In this document: positions 59,161 through 64,000 of the stretch, piece after piece
How the letters are laid out: each line of letters begins with the position of its first letter
Numbering within the stretch: position 1 is the first letter of the stretch
Origin: Ruminococcus sp.
GTDB taxonomy: Bacteria; Bacillota; Clostridia; Oscillospirales; Ruminococcaceae
Length of the DNA stretch: 64,000 nucleotides
Assembly (NCBI GenBank): GCA_019420505.1
Contig: JAHZHC010000016.1
Coordinates: forward strand, 74,185-138,184
Direction of reading: 5' to 3'
The notes under the pieces: model-generated
What the model saw: the letters and a program-made list of their open reading frames with translations, nothing else
Databases searched by the model: none
Told to the model about the DNA's origin: nothing
Position numbers and translations under genes: made by a program

Positions 59161-61776
59161 CTAAACATATCTAATCAAGTCTTTTACAAAAGCCCTGAGA
59201 TCTGAATCGTTCATTTCATCAATATTTGTTTTTCTGAGCTTTTCCGAAATAATATTGTCGCTGATTCTGTCAAATGATATCTGTTCGGTATTTATCTGTT
59301 TAACTGCATTTTCAGCTTTTTTATTATCAGTTTCAAGCTGTTCAAGAAGTGTCTTAGCTCTTGAAATTATTTTATTAGGCAATCCTGCAAGCTTTGCAAC
59401 TTCAATACCATAGCTTTCATCAACACCGCCGGGAACTATTTTTCTCAGAAATTTAATCCCATCTCCGTTCTTGGCAACGGCAACAGAGAAATTCTTTATA
59501 CCCGGAAGCTCATTTTCAAGATCTATAAGCTCATGATAATGTGTTGCAAACAATGTTTTACAGCCTAAAGATTTAGATGTTGATATATATTCTGAAACGG
59601 CTTTGGCTATACTTATTCCGTCAAAAGTTGAGGTGCCTCTTCCCACTTCGTCCAGAATTACAAGGCTTTGTTTGGTGGCATGCTTTACAATATCCGCAAC
59701 CTCACTCATTTCAACCATAAAGGTTGACTGACCTGCTGTTAAGTCATCAGATGCACCGATTCTTGTGAAAATCTGGTCAACAACCGATATTTTAGCATAA
59801 TCCGCAGGAACAAAGCAACCAATCTGCGCCATTAAAGTTATCAATGCTACCTGACGCATATAGGTAGATTTACCTGACATATTAGGTCCTGTTATTACAG
59901 CCATACGATTGCTTGTTAAATCAAGATATGTATCATTTGGAACGAACATTTCATCCTTCTGCATAATTTCAACAACAGGATGGCGGCCGTTTTTGATATC
60001 AACAATACCATCGATAGCAATTTCAGGCTTAGAGTAATTATTCTTAATAGAGGCGGTTGCATATGAACACAGCACATCTATTGCAGCGACAGAAGCAGCA
60101 GTTTCCTGAACAAGCCGTAACTGAGTTCCGATGAAATCACGCAGCTCAGTAAATATATCAGACTCAAGCCTTATAATCTTTTCACTTGCACCCAAAATTG
60201 TATTTTCGGCAATTTTCAATTCATCTGTAATAAATCTTTCACAGTTTGCAAGTGTTTGTTTTCTGATATATGTTTCCGGAATTAGATCATAATAAGACTT
60301 TGTAACCTCAATATAATATCCAAAAACTCTGTTATATCCGATTTTAAGATTCTTTATACCGGTTTTCTCCCGTTCACGCTGTTCAATATCATCAATTATA
60401 CCTTTACCGCCTGATATAATATTCCGCAGGTCATCAAGCTGTTCATTAAAACCGTCCTTAATAACACCGCCCTCTTTTACATTAGCAGGAGGCTCATCCA
60501 CTATAGCATTTTCAATTAAATTAGAAACTGCGTCCAGTGTAGAAATTTTACTGTTAAGAGATAAAATAAGTTTAGAATCAAAATTATTTAAAACAGACTT
60601 GATTTCAGGTAGTTTTAAAGCGGTAAGTGAAAGAGATTTCAAATCTCTCGGGGTTGCTGTTTTATACATAACTCTTGTCATAAGACGTTCAAGATCATAT
60701 ACACCTGACATTATCTCAGTAAGCTCGCCAAGTTCAACCGGAGCGCCTACCAGCTGTTCTACTGCATTAAGTCTGTCAATTATTTTTGATGGGTTAACAA
60801 GAGGCTGTTCAAGATAAGACTTGAGCATACGTTTTCCCATTGAGGTTTTTGTGTGGTCAAGCACCCACAGCAAAGATCCCTTTTTCTCTTTATTGCGAAG
60901 TGTTTCAGTAAGCTCAAGATTTCGTCTTGCTGTAAAACCGATTGTCATAATAGGATCACTGTCGTGCCTGATAATGTTAGAAAATCTGCCCACCAAAGCC
61001 TTTTGAGTATCATGAATATATCCGAAAAGTCCACATACAGCAAAAGCTGCAACAGAGGTTTCTTCAATATTCAGTGATTCAAGACTGTTGACAGAAAATT
61101 GTTTTAACACTTCTTCAGTATGTATAAGCGGAGAAAATCTGTTTTCGTCAAGAAGCTGAACAGAAGTTTTAAGCTTTTCTCTGATAAAAGCACCGATTTC
61201 CTTTTTTGACAAAAAGGCATCGTTGATTAATATTTCAACAGGAGAAAATCTTGATAATTCATTAATTGCGTTGTTAGACATATCTTTGCCTGAAAACTCA
61301 AACAAGTGCACCTCGCCGGTAGATATATCAGCAAAACAAAGAGCGCTTTCCTTTGTTTGCACATAAAAAGAACAGATGTAATTGTTTGAAGTCTCATCAA
61401 GCATACTGCTTTCAATCAACGTACCGGGAGTTACCACTCTTATTACATCTCTCGGCACAATACCTTTACAGGATGATGGATCAGCAGTTTGCTCGCAAAT
61501 TGCAACCATATATCCTTTATCGATCAATTTCTTCAGGTATAATTCACAGGCATGATATGGAACGCCGCACATTGGTGCACGTTCCTCAAGCCCGCAATCC
61601 CTTCCGGTAAGAGTGAGTTCAAGTTCACGTGATGCCGTTACAGCATCATCAAAAAACATTTCATAAAAGTCACCCAAACGATAGAATAAAATATGATTTT
61701 TATACTTCATTTTGATTTCAAAATATTGTTTCATCATTGGTGAAACTTTTGATATATCAACATCTTTTAAAAGCAT
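59161..61776 (-). CDS. mutS: DNA mismatch repair protein MutS
   Basis: An 871-residue mismatch-recognition ATPase. The mismatch-binding Phe-X-Glu is FYEMF in LGDFYEMFFDDAV near residue 36. Walker A reads VITGPNMSGKSTYMRQV near residue 620 and Walker B LVILDEVGRGTSTFDG. The short C-terminal helix-turn-helix is present. Genes mutS and mutL are adjacent as usual. Confidence 0.97.
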   Translation of the reverse strand: MLLKDVDISKVSPMMKQYFEIKMKYKNHILFYRLGDFYEMFFDDAVTASRELELTLTGRDCGLEERAPMCGVPYHACELYLKKLIDKGYMVAICEQTADPSSCKGIVPRDVIRVVTPGTLIESSMLDETSNNYICSFYVQTKESALCFADISTGEVHLFEFSGKDMSNNAINELSRFSPVEILINDAFLSKKEIGAFIREKLKTSVQLLDENRFSPLIHTEEVLKQFSVNSLESLNIEETSVAAFAVCGLFGYIHDTQKALVGRFSNIIRHDSDPIMTIGFTARRNLELTETLRNKEKKGSLLWVLDHTKTSMGKRMLKSYLEQPLVNPSKIIDRLNAVEQLVGAPVELGELTEIMSGVYDLERLMTRVMYKTATPRDLKSLSLTALKLPEIKSVLNNFDSKLILSLNSKISTLDAVSNLIENAIVDEPPANVKEGGVIKDGFNEQLDDLRNIISGGKGIIDDIEQREREKTGIKNLKIGYNRVFGYYIEVTKSYYDLIPETYIRKQTLANCERFITDELKIAENTILGASEKIIRLESDIFTELRDFIGTQLRLVQETAASVAAIDVLCSYATASIKNNYSKPEIAIDGIVDIKNGRHPVVEIMQKDEMFVPNDTYLDLTSNRMAVITGPNMSGKSTYMRQVALITLMAQIGCFVPADYAKISVVDQIFTRIGASDDLTAGQSTFMVEMSEVADIVKHATKQSLVILDEVGRGTSTFDGISIAKAVSEYISTSKSLGCKTLFATHYHELIDLENELPGIKNFSVAVAKNGDGIKFLRKIVPGGVDESYGIEVAKLAGLPNKIISRAKTLLEQLETDNKKAENAVKQINTEQISFDRISDNIISEKLRKTNIDEMNDSDLRAFVKDLIRYV

Positions 61777-61809
61777 GAACCTTCACTCCTCTCGTATAAA
61801 ATTTAAGTT

Positions 61810-62220
61810 TTAGTGGCATCCTCCGCAGGTTGAACAAGAACCGCCGCAGTTATGAGGAGGCTCTTCAGGACAAGTCATCGGATCTTCGCCGTTAGCAGCC
61901 ATAGAAATAATATAATTTACAGATTGAAGAAGTGCATCAAGTTCATCCTTAGCGTCATTATATGCTTTCATTGATGGCATTTCCATAATTTCATCATAAA
62001 GAGCCTTAATTTGATTATCAAGCTCTGTCATTTTATCAGGTGATTTATCAGGCTTGGACATTTCCTGATTCAGCTGCATTCTAAGCATGTTAAACTCACC
62101 GATTTTATTCTGCATTTCAGTATCATTATCGCTTTTTTTAGAAGCTTCACTGAACTTTGCATATCTTTCATCTTCCTGAAGAGCTTTTCCCAAAGCTCTT
62201 GCGCTTTCAATAACAGTCAT
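61810..62220 (-). CDS. YlbF family regulator with Cys-rich tail
   Basis: A 136-residue helical protein of the YlbF/YmcA family (VIESARALGKALQEDERYAKFSEASKKSDNDTEMQNKIGEFNMLR). It ends in an unusual stretch, CPEEPPHNCGGSCSTCGGCH, with five Cys and two His in 20 residues. YlbF, YmcA and YaaT form an Fe-S-containing complex that affects RNase Y and sporulation in Bacillus. The start is ATG at 62220 after AAAGGAG. It lies between miaB and mutS. Confidence 0.88.
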   Translation of the reverse strand: MTVIESARALGKALQEDERYAKFSEASKKSDNDTEMQNKIGEFNMLRMQLNQEMSKPDKSPDKMTELDNQIKALYDEIMEMPSMKAYNDAKDELDALLQSVNYIISMAANGEDPMTCPEEPPHNCGGSCSTCGGCH

Positions 62221-62251
62221 TGTATTAACTCCTTTAATTAATTTATTTATT

Positions 62252-63625
62252 TCAAACAAGTTCTCCTTCCAAAGCCCAATTCATTGCTTTGGTTATGCGA
62301 ACCTGTATGAATTCGCCTATCAAGTTTTTATCGCCTTTAAACTCTACGATAATATTCTCATCATTTTTGCCTGTAAGATACTCGCTGTTTTTTCTTCCCT
62401 CGCCCTCAACGAGTACTTTGCAGGTTTTTCCGACAAATCTGGACAGCCATTCAGAAGAAATCTCACGCTGTTCCAGCAAAAGTTCTCTTAGCCAAAGTCC
62501 TTTTTGCTTATCAGTAACCTTATCCTCCATATCAGCAGCTTTTGTTCCTGAACGCTTTGAATACACAAAAGAATAAATATTATCATATTTTACTCTTTTA
62601 ATAATATCCTTTGTCATACAGAATTCTTCATACGTTTCTCCGGGAAATCCTACGATTAAATCAGTTGTAAAAGAAAATTCAGGAGATTTTTCTCTTGCAT
62701 AATCAATAATTTTCATATAGTCGTTAACAGAATATTTACGGTTCATGACTTTCAATATTCTATCACTTCCCGACTGAATAGGTAAATGAAGGTGTTTGCA
62801 CACTTTTTCACAGCCTAAAATCGTATCAATAAGCTCTTTAGTTGCGTCTTTTGGATGAGAACTCATAAATCTTATTCGAAAGTTACCTTCTATTTCATTA
62901 AGCCTTTTTAATAAATCAGGAAATCCATAACTATAAGAGTTTACATTCTGCCCCAACAACGTTATTTCTTTATACCCATTAGCTATCAGCTGTTTCACTT
63001 CTTCTATTACTGATTCAGGTTTTCTGCTTCTCTCACGTCCTCTCACGTAAGGAACAATGCAATATGTGCAGAAATTATTACAGCCATACATTATTGGTAC
63101 AAATGCACGAACCTTATCATCACGCAGCTGAAGAAAATCCTCATCAATATCTATATTATTCTCAGCAATATTAAATATCCTCTTACGCTTATCTATAACT
63201 TCCCACAGCATACCGTAAAGGTCGTTATATGCAAATGTTCCAAAAACAAGGTCAACCTGTTTATAGGTATCCTTAATTTTGTCGGCAATATGCTGTTGTT
63301 GTGCCATACACCCGCACAAGCCAATAATTAAATCAGGATTTTTTTCTTTCACATGCTTTAGATCTCCGATAGTACCGAAAACCTTATCCTCAGCATTTTC
63401 TCTTACTGCACATGTATTATATATTATAAACTGAGCAGAAGCTATAGAATATGTAAACCCATATCCTGCTTTTGAAAGAAGTCCTTTTATTTTTTCCCCG
63501 TCGCTGACATTTTGCTGACAGCCGAAAGACTTCAGATATACTAAAGGTTGACACCCGTTTTGAGCAGAATACTTTATATTGTGCTCTAACAGCCGCTGTA
63601 AAGCATACTGATTGTTATAGTTCAT
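62252..63625 (-). CDS. miaB: tRNA-2-methylthio-N6-dimethylallyladenosine synthase
   Basis: A radical SAM methylthiotransferase of 457 residues. The N-terminal UPF0004 domain supplies three Cys for the second cluster (SFGCQQNVSDGE, NTCAVREN, GLCGCMAQQ). The radical SAM motif CNNFCTYCIVPYVRGRERSR lies near residue 185, and a C-terminal TRAM domain ends the protein. ATG at 63625 follows GGAG at suitable distance; a GTG at 63640 is in frame. It is first in the long miaB-to-transketolase gene run. Confidence 0.95.
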   Translation of the reverse strand: MNYNNQYALQRLLEHNIKYSAQNGCQPLVYLKSFGCQQNVSDGEKIKGLLSKAGYGFTYSIASAQFIIYNTCAVRENAEDKVFGTIGDLKHVKEKNPDLIIGLCGCMAQQQHIADKIKDTYKQVDLVFGTFAYNDLYGMLWEVIDKRKRIFNIAENNIDIDEDFLQLRDDKVRAFVPIMYGCNNFCTYCIVPYVRGRERSRKPESVIEEVKQLIANGYKEITLLGQNVNSYSYGFPDLLKRLNEIEGNFRIRFMSSHPKDATKELIDTILGCEKVCKHLHLPIQSGSDRILKVMNRKYSVNDYMKIIDYAREKSPEFSFTTDLIVGFPGETYEEFCMTKDIIKRVKYDNIYSFVYSKRSGTKAADMEDKVTDKQKGLWLRELLLEQREISSEWLSRFVGKTCKVLVEGEGRKNSEYLTGKNDENIIVEFKGDKNLIGEFIQVRITKAMNWALEGELV

Positions 63626-63668
63626 ATATAAATTCTCCACATGATCTTATTAGAATATACATATTAAA

Positions 63669-63697
63669 TTATACACCTATTTGATGATTTTGTCAAT
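63669..63697 (-). promoter_or_regulatory. Promoter of the miaB-ylbF-mutSL-miaA-hfq run
   Basis: Minus-strand TTGACA (63697-63692), 17-base spacer, TATAAT (63674-63669), about 45 bases before miaB. The remaining 130 bases up to the next terminator hold nothing I can identify. Confidence 0.82.
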
Positions 63698-63821
63698 GGC
63701 TTATATACTTGCTATATATGTTAATACGCTTAGGTAATCATATATTGCAAAAGTTTTAACAAAAAACAAATAGTGATATAACTAAGATTTTATCTTTGCC
63801 CTCAATCATTATTATTTATAA

Positions 63822-63870
63822 CAACAAAAAACTTCCCATCAGATGATTTTCACCTGATAGGAAGTTTTTT
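63822..63870 (-). terminator. Terminator of the partial gene at the window end
   Basis: Minus-strand stem AAAAAACTTCC.ATCAG / CTGAT.GGAAGTTTTTT around an 11-base loop, followed by GTTG. Confidence 0.82.
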
Positions 63871-63896
63871 ATTTTGCTGTAATTATATTTGTAATA

Positions 63897-64000
63897 TTAC
63901 CCCAACATTGCCTCAGCAGCAACAGAATATTTGTAAAGAGATTTTACAAGATTCTGTGTGTCTTCTGATGCAGAAGTTCTCAGTGTTGAGTATATGTATG
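63897..64000 (-). CDS. C-terminus of an unidentified protein (partial)
   Basis: The last 33 codons of a minus-strand gene whose start is outside the window, reading YIYSTLRTSASEDTQNLVKSLYKYSVAAEAMLG then TAA. The LVKSLYKYSVAAE pattern recalls the helical ends of secreted or surface proteins of gut Clostridia, but the fragment is too short for assignment. A terminator follows 27 bases later, which supports a real gene end. Confidence 0.55.
   Translation of the reverse strand, partial: YIYSTLRTSASEDTQNLVKSLYKYSVAAEAMLG

Overview
The window looks like the chromosome of a low-GC Gram-positive anaerobe of the Clostridia, probably from the Ruminococcaceae/Oscillospiraceae. The basis is AT-rich DNA, very regular GGAGG ribosome binding sites, textbook TTGACA-17-TATAAT promoters, T-box and S-box leaders, a GatCAB amidotransferase route, a split transketolase, FeoAB with its Cys-rich partner, indolepyruvate:ferredoxin oxidoreductase, and a SepF/YlmH/DivIVA division cluster. 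No rRNA, tRNA, CRISPR array or intact transposase gene was seen.

Layout. 1-2282: tail of an M16 peptidase pair. 2380-3305: a transcription unit with strong promoter and terminator but no ordinary gene; it carries a degenerate tandem array of ribosome-binding-site-like cassettes, each heading an ORF of 1-16 codons. 3501-7050: DUF1292 protein, RodA/FtsW, galactokinase, TrmB. 7131-13257: an Rhs toxin island with a 5'-truncated Rhs gene, candidate immunity genes and at least four broken Rhs core fragments separated by a repeated hairpin. 13479-19637: tyrS, five small accessory genes, a T-box leader and glyA, all on the minus strand. 19743-24901: hypothetical, surface and secreted proteins, RuvX and a two-part TSUP transporter; part of this lies between 40-base direct repeats. 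25010-27459: ylxM-ffh-rpsP-khpA. 27670-35194: aldo/keto reductase, gatC-gatA-gatB::aspS, lysA, ferredoxin. 35320-39455: iorA-iorB-paaK-ACT. 39960-44741: feoAB, a PHP phosphoesterase and S-box/metK. 44866-63625: a roughly 19-kb co-directional run from miaB through ylbF, mutSL, miaA, hfq, the division cluster, ileS, lspA and rluD to transketolase.

The observations I rank highest are these. (1) gatB and an archaeal-type aspartyl-tRNA synthetase form one 956-codon reading frame behind gatC and gatA, so mischarging of tRNA-Asn and its repair by amidation would be covalently linked. (2) The tiny-ORF array at 2455-3305 has its own promoter and terminator and repeats a three-part cassette. (3) A T-box whose likely specifier is UAC (Tyr) sits five genes and about 3.4 kb upstream of tyrS, directly in front of a radical SAM gene. 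(4) The Rhs island shows repeated immunity-hairpin-core modules and a C-terminal domain resembling DUF4347/caspase-like proteins.

All family assignments come from reading motifs by eye and from memory of the families. No database search was run.
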